Shown: positions 13,505 through 21,654, counted from the first letter of the stretch. The stretch: 22,785 bases of DNA from an uncultured Mitsuokella sp. (GCA_900770895.1 CAAGMF010000087.1:1-22785), one strand, 5' to 3'. The notes: generated by a model from the letters alone, not told the origin. Numbers and translations: made by a program.

Positions 13505-15457
13505 ATGCCCACAGGAACATTTGTCGCGGGAGACTATGACGTGATCGTCATCGGGGCTGGTCATGCTGGCTGTGAGGCGGCGCTTGCGGCGGCGCGCATC
13601 GGCTGCCGGACGCTGCTCGCCACGCTCTCGATGGATAATATCGCCCTCATGCCCTGCAATCCGTCTGTCGGCGGCCCGGCCAAAGGCCACCTCGTGCGCG
13701 AGCTTGATGCGCTTGGCGGCGAGATGGGTGTCAATGCGGATAAGACCTGTATCCAGTTCCGCATGCTGAATACGGGCAAGGGGCCGGCCGTCCATGCCCT
13801 GCGCGCGCAGGCGGATAAGAAACTGTACCAGTTCACGATGAAGGAGACGTGCGAGAATACGCCGAACCTCGATGTCAAGCAGATACTCATCACCGACCTG
13901 CTGCTCGAGGACAGTACGGATGGCAGGAAAAAGGTCACCGGCGTCGTGGTCGAGACGGGGGAGATCTATACGGCCCGCGCGGTCGTCATGGCGACAGGGA
14001 CGTATCTGCGCGGCCGCATCATCATCGGCGAGCATACCTACACGGGCGGCCCGAACGGACAGCGCGCGGCGATGAATTTCTCGCAGTCGCTCAAGGAGGC
14101 CGGCGTGCGCCTCATGCGGTTTAAGACCGGTACGCCGGCCCGCGTCGATGCGCGGACGCTCGACTATGATAAGATGGAGCTGCAGCCCGGCGATACCGAG
14201 GCGCGCAACTTCTCTTTTATGAGTGACATCACGACGCGCGAGCAGCGGCCGTGCTATCTGACCTATACGAACGAGGCCACGCACAAGATCCTGCGCGACA
14301 ACATGGACCGGGCACCGATGGCCAATGGTATCATCGAGGGCGTCGGGCCGCGCTATTGCCCGGCAATCGAGACGAAGATCCTGCGCTTCCCGGACAAGAA
14401 ACGCCATCAGCTGTTCCTCGAGCCCGAGGGGGTGCATACGAACGAGATGTACGTGCAGTGCATGTCGACGAGCATGCCGATGGACGTGCAGATCGCCTTC
14501 CTGCACACGATCCCCGGCCTCGAGCATGCACATGTCATGCGCGCCGGCTACGCCATCGAGTACGACTGCATCGACCCGACCCAGCTCAAGGCTACGCTGG
14601 AGTTCAAGGATATCCAGGGATTTTTCTCGGCCGGCCAGTCAAATGGTACATCGGGCTATGAAGAGGCCGCAGCCCAGGGCATCATGGCCGGCATCAATGC
14701 CGCCATGCTCATCAGGGGCGAGGAGCCGCTCGTGCTCAAGCGCTCCGATGGCTACATCGGCGTCCTCATCGACGACCTCGTGACGAAGGGCACGCATGAG
14801 CCCTACCGCATGATGACGAGCCGGGCCGAGTACCGCCTGTTGCTGCGGCAGGACAATGCCGATGCCCGCCTGACGCCGCTCGGGCGCCGCGTGGGACTCG
14901 TGAGCGATGCGCGCTGGGCGCGGTTCACGGCGAAGCAGGAGCATATAAAGGCGGCGCTCCGCGCGCTGCAGGCCATCACGCTGACGCCGGGCGAAAAGGC
15001 TAACGCAGCTCTGCGCGACGCCGGCTGGGGCGATATCCATACAGTGACGACGCTCTATGATCTCCTGCGGCGCCCCGGTGCGACGTACGTCCGGGCAGGG
15101 GCGGTGTACGATGCCTGCCGGGCGGCTGGCGTCATGCCGGAGAATTCGCCCGAGCTGCCGTCGCTGACCGGGGAGGAGGCCGAGGAAGTCGAGATCACGA
15201 TCCGCTACGAGGGCTATATAGCGAAACAGCGCGAGCAGGTCGAGCGCATGGAGCGCCTCGAGAGCCAGCTGCTGCCTGAGGATATCGACTACGCCGACGT
15301 GCCGAGCTTGCGCGATGAGGCCCGCGAGAAGCTGGCGGATATCCGCCCACGCTCGGTCGGCCAGGCCGGCCGCATCAGCGGCGTATCGCCGGCCGATGTA
15401 TCCGTGCTGCTCGTCTACCTCGAGCAGCAGAGACGCCAGTCGAAGGGGGACGAATGA
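13505..15457 (+). CDS. mnmG: tRNA uridine-5-carboxymethylaminomethyl modification enzyme MnmG (GidA)
   Basis: FAD-dependent partner of MnmE in modifying the wobble uridine of tRNAs, cytoplasmic. It has 650 residues, the normal size. The FAD dinucleotide fold is VIVIGAGHAGCEAA (13-26). Both family signatures are present: GPRYCPAIE (281-289) and FFSAGQSNGTSGYEEAAAQG near 373-392. The conserved early segment MPCNPSVGGPAKGHLVREL follows the FAD site. A GGAG ribosome site stands about ten bases before the ATG at 13505. Its stop overlaps the start of rsmG (ATGA), showing translational coupling. Confidence 0.97.
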   Translation: MPTGTFVAGDYDVIVIGAGHAGCEAALAAARIGCRTLLATLSMDNIALMPCNPSVGGPAKGHLVRELDALGGEMGVNADKTCIQFRMLNTGKGPAVHALRAQADKKLYQFTMKETCENTPNLDVKQILITDLLLEDSTDGRKKVTGVVVETGEIYTARAVVMATGTYLRGRIIIGEHTYTGGPNGQRAAMNFSQSLKEAGVRLMRFKTGTPARVDARTLDYDKMELQPGDTEARNFSFMSDITTREQRPCYLTYTNEATHKILRDNMDRAPMANGIIEGVGPRYCPAIETKILRFPDKKRHQLFLEPEGVHTNEMYVQCMSTSMPMDVQIAFLHTIPGLEHAHVMRAGYAIEYDCIDPTQLKATLEFKDIQGFFSAGQSNGTSGYEEAAAQGIMAGINAAMLIRGEEPLVLKRSDGYIGVLIDDLVTKGTHEPYRMMTSRAEYRLLLRQDNADARLTPLGRRVGLVSDARWARFTAKQEHIKAALRALQAITLTPGEKANAALRDAGWGDIHTVTTLYDLLRRPGATYVRAGAVYDACRAAGVMPENSPELPSLTGEEAEEVEITIRYEGYIAKQREQVERMERLESQLLPEDIDYADVPSLRDEAREKLADIRPRSVGQAGRISGVSPADVSVLLVYLEQQRRQSKGDE

Positions 15458-16170
15458 TGTTCAAGGACACATTGGAGCAGGCCGCCAAGGCCTATGGCCT
15501 GGAGCTCAGTGCGATACAGCTCGAGCAGTTTGCACGCTACTACGAGCTGCTCATCGAGTGGAACGAGAAGATGAACCTGACAGCGCTGACGAGCGAGCAG
15601 GATGTCGCGGTGAAACATTTCATCGATTCGCTGACCGCCTATGATGCCGGGCTCATGACGGATGGCGCCCGCATGATCGACGTCGGCACCGGCGCTGGCT
15701 TCCCCGGCCTCCCGCTGAAGATATTCGTGCCCAGGCTGCGGCTCACCCTGCTTGACTCGCTGGGGAAGCGCGTGAAGTTCCTCACGGCGGTCGTCAGCGA
15801 GCTCGGCCTGGCAGGCATCGATATCATCCATGGCCGGGCTGAGGATCTCGCCCGCGACCGCGCGCATCGCGAGCAGTACGATATCGCCGTATCGCGGGCC
15901 GTCGCCCGCCTGTCGGTGCTCGCCGAATACACCCTGCCTTTCGTCAAAGTCGGCGGCCACCTGCTGGCATTGAAGGGACGCGACTATGCGGTCGAGGAAA
16001 AAGAGGCCCATCACGCTCTCGGCGAACTCGGCGGCGCAACCCAGACCATCCGTCCCGTCCACCTGCCCGGCCTCGATGATGTGCGGGCCATCATCGACAT
16101 CGTAAAACAAAAAAGCACACCGAAGGCCTTCCCGAGGAAGGCCGGTGTGCCGACGAAGAAACCGCTCTGA
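15454..16170 (+). CDS. rsmG: 16S rRNA (guanine-N7) methyltransferase RsmG (GidB)
   Basis: S-adenosylmethionine-dependent methyltransferase for G527 (E. coli numbering) of 16S rRNA. It has 238 residues. The cofactor-binding motif is IDVGTGAGFPGLPLKI (75-90), followed by the acidic LLDSLGKRVKFL. HFIDSL (55-60) is typical of the N-terminal part. The C-terminus STPKAFPRKAGVPTKKPL is the conserved tail of the Gram-positive-type enzyme. It starts at 15454, overlapping mnmG by four bases; a second ATG follows directly, and AAGGGGG serves as ribosome site. The codons of the conserved tail also form a hairpin that is a terminator on the opposite strand. Confidence 0.96.
   Translation: MMFKDTLEQAAKAYGLELSAIQLEQFARYYELLIEWNEKMNLTALTSEQDVAVKHFIDSLTAYDAGLMTDGARMIDVGTGAGFPGLPLKIFVPRLRLTLLDSLGKRVKFLTAVVSELGLAGIDIIHGRAEDLARDRAHREQYDIAVSRAVARLSVLAEYTLPFVKVGGHLLALKGRDYAVEEKEAHHALGELGGATQTIRPVHLPGLDDVRAIIDIVKQKSTPKAFPRKAGVPTKKPL
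16109..16150 (-). terminator. Minus-strand terminator inside the end of rsmG
   Basis: GCACACC (16115-16121) and GGTGTGC (16144-16150) form an outer stem. GGCCTTCC and GGAAGGCC form an inner stem, with a GAA bulge and a CGA loop. On the minus strand it ends in six T residues, so it would stop transcripts arriving from the symporter operon. It lies wholly within rsmG codons. Confidence 0.75.
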
Positions 16171-16302
16171 GGCGGAAAAATCTATTCTCAAAAGTATCGA
16201 AGAGAATCTTTGAAAAAATTGCTGGATGATGCCGCTTTAGACAAAGCTTAATGCAAGTCTTGATGGGGCACCTCAATCCCATTCGATATGTTATATTGTA
16301 AA

Positions 16303-16341
16303 TAAAAAGAAGCCCCGGGGAATTGCGGCCTCCGGGGCTTT
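16303..16341 (-). terminator. Terminator of the AGCS symporter operon
   Basis: AAGCCCCGG (16310-16318) pairs with CCGGGGCTT (16332-16340). On the minus strand it is followed by CTTTTTATTT. It is the terminator half of the repeat shared with 2945-3013. Confidence 0.88.
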
Positions 16342-16378
16342 GTCGTACATGGACGTTACATCATTTTTTTCCTTGCTT
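16310..16378 (-). repeat. Second copy of the antitoxin RNA/terminator element
   Basis: This 69-base stretch matches 2949-3017 along its length. It has the same C4GG hairpin arms, then GTACRTGGAYGTTACATCAT, a T7 run and CCTTGCTT. The match ends exactly at the stop codon of the AGCS symporter gene. The antisense promoter of the first copy is not present; its place is taken by codons. No toxin frame or hidden ribosome site is found in 16171-16309. Any RNA from it would be the 3' tail of the symporter mRNA. Confidence 0.8.
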
Positions 16379-17882
16379 ATGACAAATCAATTGCATTGCT
16401 CTTTATTGAATTACCGAATTTATTTGTTGCTTTGGTGGACTGTTCTGGTACTTTAGCAGTCCGCTTATCCCAATAATCAGCATTCTTTATCCCAAGCTTA
16501 CTGGGGATGAATACCGGATCAAGTCCCATGGCTTCCTGCTGTTCATAATCGCGCAGGGCTGCAATGGTTGGCTTGTATAGCAATACCAAAGCCGTGAAGT
16601 TGATCCACATGAGAAGTCCTATACCTACATCACCTATAGCCCAGGCTTTGGAAGCTGTAATAGTACCGCCATAGAAGGTAGTGATAATCATAAAAATCTT
16701 CAGGATTGCATCGCCAACTTTGAAAAATTTTCCTTTGGCCAGATAGGCCAGATTTGTTTCTGCGATGTAGAAGAAGGCAATGAGTGACGTGAAGGTAAAG
16801 AACAGTACTGATAAAGCTATAAATATAGAGCCAAATCCAGGCATCATCATATCGACAGCTGCCTGAGCATATCCTGCTCCCATATCAACGCCAGGAAGAT
16901 TTTCTACCAGCAGAGTGTTATCACTGGCATATATATTGTAGGTACCGGCGCTGAGTATAAGAATGGCTGTGGCCGTGCATATGATTGTGTCGACCAGTAC
17001 GGATAACGCCTGCATGATGCCCTGCTTTACCGGATGTGATACTTCAGCTGCGCCTGCATGATGTGCCGCCGTACCTATACCAGCTTCATTGGAATATATG
17101 CCGCGCTTTACTCCTAGTGTTACAGCGGCGCCTACCATGCCGCCCATAAGAGAATCTGTTCCTATAGCCGAACTTACTATCATTTCGAGCATTCCTGGAA
17201 TCACGCTATAGTTCACAAGCAGTATGAATGCGACGATGATGATATATCCTAAGGCCATGAACGGAACTATCAGTTCTGCGGTTTTGGCGATGCGCTTAAT
17301 GCCGCCAAATATTACGCAGCCAAACAATGCTGCGTATATAGCATCGATTAAATATACATTTCCTCCGAATGCCGCATTGAGAGAGGCCATAGCCGTGCTT
17401 GACTGTATTTGAGGCAACAGGGCTCCAAGGGCAACGATAGCCGCTATGGCAAATATAACAGCAAATACTTTAGAACCTAGCCCTTTTTCAATGTAGAATG
17501 CTGGGCCGCCGCGATACTGACCATCCTGTTCTACCTTGAATATCTGGGATAGTGTGGATTCGACGAATGCATTAGCCGAACCAAGGAAGGCTGCCACCCA
17601 CATCCAGAATACAGATCCAGGGCCGCCGAGGGCAATAGCGGTAGCCACGCCTGCTATATTGCCCGTGCCGACACGACTCCCCACGGATATCAGAAGCGAC
17701 TGCAATGACGAAACGCCTTCATCAGATGAATGGCTTTCTTTCATCAGTCTGAACATATCCCGGAAATGAGACATTTGCAGGAATTTTGTTTTGACACTGA
17801 AGAACAGCCCTATAGCCAGGATGACGAATACACCAGGTGTAGCCCAAAGCACGGAATTAATGCTGTCGATTATTGCATCCAT
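16377..17882 (-). CDS. Alanine/glycine:cation symporter (AGCS family)
   Basis: Sodium-coupled amino acid importer in the cell membrane, 501 residues, with about eleven hydrophobic helices. The family signature GSRVGTGNIAGVATAI starts at residue 68, and NEAGIGTAAHHAGA lies in the middle, both typical for AgcS/YrbD-type transporters of alanine, glycine or D-alanine. The last ~45 residues are hydrophilic. The ATG at 17882 has a modest ribosome site (AGAAGTGA). It lies 32 bases after the dialkylglycine decarboxylase homologue on the same strand, so the two form an operon and the carrier probably brings in the enzyme's substrate. Codon use is clearly AT-richer than in mnmG: 22 of 60 bases are G/C at 16801-16860, against 43 of 60 at 14101-14160. 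Confidence 0.93.
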   Translation of the reverse strand: MDAIIDSINSVLWATPGVFVILAIGLFFSVKTKFLQMSHFRDMFRLMKESHSSDEGVSSLQSLLISVGSRVGTGNIAGVATAIALGGPGSVFWMWVAAFLGSANAFVESTLSQIFKVEQDGQYRGGPAFYIEKGLGSKVFAVIFAIAAIVALGALLPQIQSSTAMASLNAAFGGNVYLIDAIYAALFGCVIFGGIKRIAKTAELIVPFMALGYIIIVAFILLVNYSVIPGMLEMIVSSAIGTDSLMGGMVGAAVTLGVKRGIYSNEAGIGTAAHHAGAAEVSHPVKQGIMQALSVLVDTIICTATAILILSAGTYNIYASDNTLLVENLPGVDMGAGYAQAAVDMMMPGFGSIFIALSVLFFTFTSLIAFFYIAETNLAYLAKGKFFKVGDAILKIFMIITTFYGGTITASKAWAIGDVGIGLLMWINFTALVLLYKPTIAALRDYEQQEAMGLDPVFIPSKLGIKNADYWDKRTAKVPEQSTKATNKFGNSIKSNAIDLS

Positions 17883-17914
17883 GATGAAATCACTTCTTTC
17901 TTTAATTATGGCTA

Positions 17915-19279
17915 TCAGATAGCCTTTGCCAGACTCATATTGCCTGATTTACTATAGCCATGTTTCCTCTCGATGTTGCTTATTGCCTCATCCAGAATCG
18001 AGATCCCTTCATCTAGTTCTGCGTAGCTGACTGTCAGTGGGGGAGCTATACGGAATACGCCGCCCATACCTGGCAGACAAACGATATTCATATGCAGGCC
18101 CAGTCGGTAGCACTCCTTGGTAATTTCATCGCCCAGGCTCTCCGATCTGTCCTTGCTTTCCTTGTCTTTGACGATTTCTATGCCTTGCAGGAGCCCGCGT
18201 CCTCTGGCATCGCCTACAATTTCGTGCGTGTCTACCAGACGGTGCAAGGCAGCAGACAAGTAGTCGCCCTTCTCCTTTGCTGCGTCTATAAGATGATCGC
18301 GTTCTATGACGTTCATGACAGTGCATCCAACGGCAGCTACTAGTGGGTCATTCACATGAGACGTATAGAAAACATAGCCTTTCTCAAAAGCTTTCTGCTC
18401 TATCTCTTCTGTGGTGACCAGGGCAGCTAGCGGAAGGCCAGCACCGAGCGTCTTTGACAAGGTCAGGATATCGGGGACAACTCCGTCATGCTGGAAGCCG
18501 TACCAGTGTCCGGTTCGTCCGAAACTGGTTTGCGCTTCATCGAATATGAGCAACATCCCTCTTTCGTGACATTTCTTTTTCAGTGCTGCCAGATACCCTG
18601 GGGGAGGAACAAGAATGCCGCCTCCAGAAAGTATAGGCTCTACGATGCAGGCCGCCAGGCTACCTACAGATTGTATATCTACCATTTCAAATCCATAGTC
18701 CAGTTGTTTCTGCCAATCCAGCTTGCCATCCTTATCTACGAAATCGGGCCTATATTCATATGGAGTCGGAATTGCCAACTGGCCGACTGAGGAAGGACAG
18801 CCGGATTTGCGCGATGAAGCATAGGTCGCGCCGGCGCTTGATTCGGTTAATCCATGCCAGGAACGACTGAATGAAACTATTTCGAACTTGCCTGTCACCA
18901 GTTTTGCCATGCGGATTGCAGCTTCATTTACTTCCGAACCAGTTGACAGTGGTATTACCTTTGTCAGCGGGTTGTCAACGGTCTGTGCTATATGCGTACA
19001 CAGATTTATGCTTGGGCGAGATAGCATACCGCTGAAGAGATGATCCAGACGGTCGCATGATTCACGCAGCACCTTTACAATGTCAGGATGCGAGTGGCCT
19101 AATGTAGCCGACATCTGTCCTGATGTAAAATCGAGGATCTTGCGCCCGGATTCGGTGTAAACGTAGCTGCCTTTGGCATGGTCTATTATTTCCGGTACAA
19201 ATGAGGCTGCCCCATATCTTCCGACATGGTCCTTGATATCCTTCCACGGATCTTTCCGCTTTTCAAATGGTTCGATCAT
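17915..19279 (-). CDS. dgdA: 2,2-dialkylglycine decarboxylase homologue (class III aminotransferase fold)
   Basis: PLP enzyme of 454 residues. In the characterised family it decarboxylates 2-aminoisobutyrate-like amino acids and passes the amino group to pyruvate, giving CO2, a ketone and L-alanine. It follows the Burkholderia DgdA sequence, as I recall it, over its whole length, for example DFTSGQMSATLGHSHP and LDHLFSGMLSRP. With an offset of about +4 the key residues are Q55 (Q52), W141 (W138), D247 (D243), K276 (K272, PLP lysine) and R410 (R406). Two positions differ: G219 replaces S215 and L144 replaces M141, both near the substrate. AAGGAG precedes the ATG at 19279. It carries an extended C-terminal tail. 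A divergent LysR gene matches the dgdR arrangement. Substrate may be shifted. Confidence 0.88.
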   Translation of the reverse strand: MIEPFEKRKDPWKDIKDHVGRYGAASFVPEIIDHAKGSYVYTESGRKILDFTSGQMSATLGHSHPDIVKVLRESCDRLDHLFSGMLSRPSINLCTHIAQTVDNPLTKVIPLSTGSEVNEAAIRMAKLVTGKFEIVSFSRSWHGLTESSAGATYASSRKSGCPSSVGQLAIPTPYEYRPDFVDKDGKLDWQKQLDYGFEMVDIQSVGSLAACIVEPILSGGGILVPPPGYLAALKKKCHERGMLLIFDEAQTSFGRTGHWYGFQHDGVVPDILTLSKTLGAGLPLAALVTTEEIEQKAFEKGYVFYTSHVNDPLVAAVGCTVMNVIERDHLIDAAKEKGDYLSAALHRLVDTHEIVGDARGRGLLQGIEIVKDKESKDRSESLGDEITKECYRLGLHMNIVCLPGMGGVFRIAPPLTVSYAELDEGISILDEAISNIERKHGYSKSGNMSLAKAI

Positions 19280-19322
19280 CTGCTATCACTCCTTGTAATT
19301 TCCAGGTGCTTGACATACGCCT

Positions 19323-19351
19323 ATTATAATGTTCATTTATCGTGAAAACAA
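19323..19351 (-). promoter_or_regulatory. Promoter of the dgdA-symporter operon
   Basis: On the minus strand a weak TTGTTT (19351-19346), 17 bases, then perfect TATAAT (19328-19323). The weak -35 and its overlap with the LysR box suit a regulated promoter. Confidence 0.6.
19332..19346. promoter_or_regulatory. LysR-type operator (T-N11-A box)
   Basis: TTCA (19332-19335), seven bases, TGAA (19343-19346): an interrupted palindrome with the T-N11-A spacing used by LysR regulators. It lies inside the dgdA promoter spacer and upstream of the LysR gene's own promoter, so one site could control both. Confidence 0.6.
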
Positions 19352-19373
19352 TCAAAAAATATCGAAGTAATAG

Positions 19374-19402
19374 TTTAGAAAATATGAACTATATGGTATA
19401 AT
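19374..19402 (+). promoter_or_regulatory. Promoter of the LysR gene
   Basis: TTTAGA (19374-19379), 17 bases, TATAAT (19397-19402) preceded by TGG (extended -10). The TATAAT overlaps an upstream in-frame ATG at 19401, which rules that ATG out as the start. Confidence 0.8.
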
Positions 19403-19424
19403 GGCAGAAGAGGAGGGAGATCTA

Positions 19425-20330
19425 ATGCTAAGTACATGGCGACTGCAGCTGCTCGTTCAATTTGCAGCTCTTGGAACAATGCGGAAAGTCAGTGAATCAA
19501 GCTGCATCAGCATGGCTACGGTGTCTCAGCAGCTTCATTTGCTGGAAAAAGAGACGAATCTTATTTTGTTCGAAAAAGTAGGTCGTCATATCAGATTGAC
19601 TGATGATGGATTGGCACTCGTTGAAAAAGCCCGTCCGATTCTCAATAATCTTGAGGTACTGGAGACAAGTATCAAAGACGCAGCACAGGAAGTGCGTGGT
19701 ACGGTCAGGCTGTCTGCTTTTACTAGTGCATTGTTATCTCTCGTGGTTCCTGTCGTCAGTAACCTGCATGACGAATATCCCGAAATAGATATACGTCTGA
19801 CCGAGAGAGAACCATATCTTAGTATTCCTGCGCTGGAATCATATCAGACCGATATGGCAATCATATCTTATTCCAAAAAGATAAGTTTGCTGGAACAAAG
19901 AAATACGAATTGCATATACTTGGGGCATGACACATTGATGGTCTTGGTCAGCGATAAAGATCCGCTTGCCAGGCAAGAAAAAGTTCGAATAGAAGAACTT
20001 CGTGACAGAAAATGGATATTGGAAGCTGGCAATACCTATCTGAACAGCTATATAAAGGAATTATGCTATAAGGCCGATTTCGTTCCGTGTGTAGATCATG
20101 AAATTCAAAGCTATTTTCTGATGCACAAAATGATAGCAGAGAATATGGCCATAGGTATTCTGCCCAATCTGGCCATAATAGATTCCATACCTGGAATAGC
20201 TAAATTGAAATTGGTTCCCATGGCTCCTAGAGAGATGTATCTAATAACTAGAAAAGAACAAACGAAAGCAATAAAAATATTGACTGAAGCAATCCGGAGC
20301 TATTCATCAAAACTTCTGATTGCACATTAA
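19425..20330 (+). CDS. LysR-type regulator, probable DgdR counterpart
   Basis: DNA-binding regulator of 301 residues, the normal LysR length. The N-terminal winged helix-turn-helix covers about 1-60, with ALGTMRKVSESSCISMATVS as the helix-turn-helix and LFEKVGRHIRLTDDGL as the wing. The C-terminal two-lobed effector domain starts near 90. The ATG at 19425 has AGGAGGGA at ideal spacing; an earlier in-frame ATG lies on the promoter. It is divergent from dgdA with a T-N11-A box between, as in the known dgdR-dgdA pair, so it probably senses the amino acid substrate and controls the operon. That role is inferred from position. Like its neighbours it is AT-richer than the flanking genes. Confidence 0.9.
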   Translation: MLSTWRLQLLVQFAALGTMRKVSESSCISMATVSQQLHLLEKETNLILFEKVGRHIRLTDDGLALVEKARPILNNLEVLETSIKDAAQEVRGTVRLSAFTSALLSLVVPVVSNLHDEYPEIDIRLTEREPYLSIPALESYQTDMAIISYSKKISLLEQRNTNCIYLGHDTLMVLVSDKDPLARQEKVRIEELRDRKWILEAGNTYLNSYIKELCYKADFVPCVDHEIQSYFLMHKMIAENMAIGILPNLAIIDSIPGIAKLKLVPMAPREMYLITRKEQTKAIKILTEAIRSYSSKLLIAH

Positions 20331-20362
20331 CGAATATATTCACCTTTGATTTTAAAATTTAA

Positions 20363-20397
20363 GGCATATGTGTGAGGGCGTTACTCACACATATGCC
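20363..20397. terminator. Hairpin between convergent LysR and AAA+ genes
   Basis: GGCATATGTGTGAG (20363-20376) and CTCACACATATGCC (20384-20397) form a perfect 14-bp stem with a seven-base loop. There is no clean T-tract; the minus strand has a weak TTAAATTTT. It lies between two converging genes, so it is a likely but imperfect bidirectional terminator. Confidence 0.6.
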
Positions 20398-20406
20398 GGA
20401 AGCCTG

Positions 20407-21642
20407 TCATATATATTCTATTGGCAAAGCTACTGTGCGCTCATTCAGCCATAGTGGTTCTGGATACAGGCAGAGGATGATACCCAGCCCTCGCTTATGA
20501 CCGCTTATTTTGTCGATGACATCGAAAGAGTTTGTCATTGCCAATTTTGGATTGGCAGACATTTTTATCTCGACGGGATAGAGCAGGTCGCCATCTTCAA
20601 TCAGCAGATCGATTTCTGACTCGCGTTGCGGGGATTTATCTTTGCCTCGGTAATAGGTGATATTCATCCGGTAGTCGATACCGGCATTAGTGAACGACTT
20701 CAATATCTCGGAGACGACGAAGGTTTCGAAAAGCTCGCCGGCCATGGCTCCGTTCATAGCATTGGCGGCAGTCAGGTACTTGGTCAGATAACAGACAAGC
20801 CCGGTGTCACGGAAATATAGTTTCGGTGTCTTGATGGCCCGGGTCAGAGCGGAGTTCGAGAAAGGCTGCAGGATATAGATGATGCCAGAGGCTTCGAGGA
20901 TGGAGGTCCATTCTTTGGCAGTGGACGCAGTGATGTCTGCCTGCTCGGCCACTTTGCTGTAGTTCAACATCTGGCCGGTGCGTGCCGCCATGGTCGTCAG
21001 GAAGCGCATGAATTTCAAATGGTCTTTTATACGCATGAGGGCATTGACATCGCGGCTGAGATAAGTCTGGACATAGGAGGAATAGAACTGTTGCCAGTCG
21101 ACGTCCGCCTCATACAGGGCGGGATAGCTGCCCCGGTGTATGATCTGCCAGATGTCCTGATGATGGCGGACATAGGGGCGACGCTTGGCGATATAATGCT
21201 CATCAGGGATAAAGGGCAGCTGGAAATCGACATCATCGATTTCGCGCAGCGACAGTCCGGCCAGCTCGAATATGGCGGTACGTCCTGCCAATGATTCTGA
21301 GACATGCTGCATGAGCTGGAATGCCTGTGAACCAGTCAGTGAGAACAGGCCCTTTTGTTCGGAGGCATCGCAGGCCATCTTGATGTAGGGAAAGAGTTCC
21401 TGTATGTGCTGCACTTCGTCCAAAGTAACAGGATAGGGATGATTGCGGAAGAACAGCCCTGGTTCTGTGCGAGCCTGTTCCAGTAACAAAGGATCGTCAA
21501 AAGTCAGGTACGGTCTGTCGGGAAATACATGACGCAACAATGTTGATTTGCCTACCTGGCGCGCACCAGTGACCAGGAGGGCCTTGAAGGTGGCATTGGC
21601 CTTCAGAATGTTTTCCTGCATATGGCGTTTGATGTATTTCAA
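20407..21642 (-). CDS. AAA+ ATPase with DUF4143 C-terminal domain
   Basis: A 411-residue ATP-binding protein of the AAA_14/DUF4143 family, common and multi-copy in gut anaerobes but of unknown function. Walker A is GARQVGKST (26-34), Walker B is VTLDEVQ (D75, E76), and a sensor segment SLTGSQAF lies at 101-108. A winged-helix-like part (NYSKVAEQADITASTAKEW) is in the middle. Near the end, SEIDLLIE (342-349) followed by PVEIK (356-360) resembles the D...ExK core of restriction-nuclease folds (D345, E358, K360). GGAGG stands about nine to thirteen bases before the ATG at 21642, directly next to a perfect 53-base palindrome. GC content is intermediate between the AT-rich dgd block and the housekeeping genes, which suggests separate acquisition. 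Confidence 0.9.
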   Translation of the reverse strand: MKYIKRHMQENILKANATFKALLVTGARQVGKSTLLRHVFPDRPYLTFDDPLLLEQARTEPGLFFRNHPYPVTLDEVQHIQELFPYIKMACDASEQKGLFSLTGSQAFQLMQHVSESLAGRTAIFELAGLSLREIDDVDFQLPFIPDEHYIAKRRPYVRHHQDIWQIIHRGSYPALYEADVDWQQFYSSYVQTYLSRDVNALMRIKDHLKFMRFLTTMAARTGQMLNYSKVAEQADITASTAKEWTSILEASGIIYILQPFSNSALTRAIKTPKLYFRDTGLVCYLTKYLTAANAMNGAMAGELFETFVVSEILKSFTNAGIDYRMNITYYRGKDKSPQRESEIDLLIEDGDLLYPVEIKMSANPKLAMTNSFDVIDKISGHKRGLGIILCLYPEPLWLNERTVALPIEYI

Positions 21643-21654
21643 TTATAAGACCTC

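Noticed and set aside
16171..16309. Toxin gene partnering the second antitoxin-like repeat
   Set aside because: No membrane-peptide frame with a ribosome site is found and nothing matches 2760-2894. Only short AT-rich frames are present.
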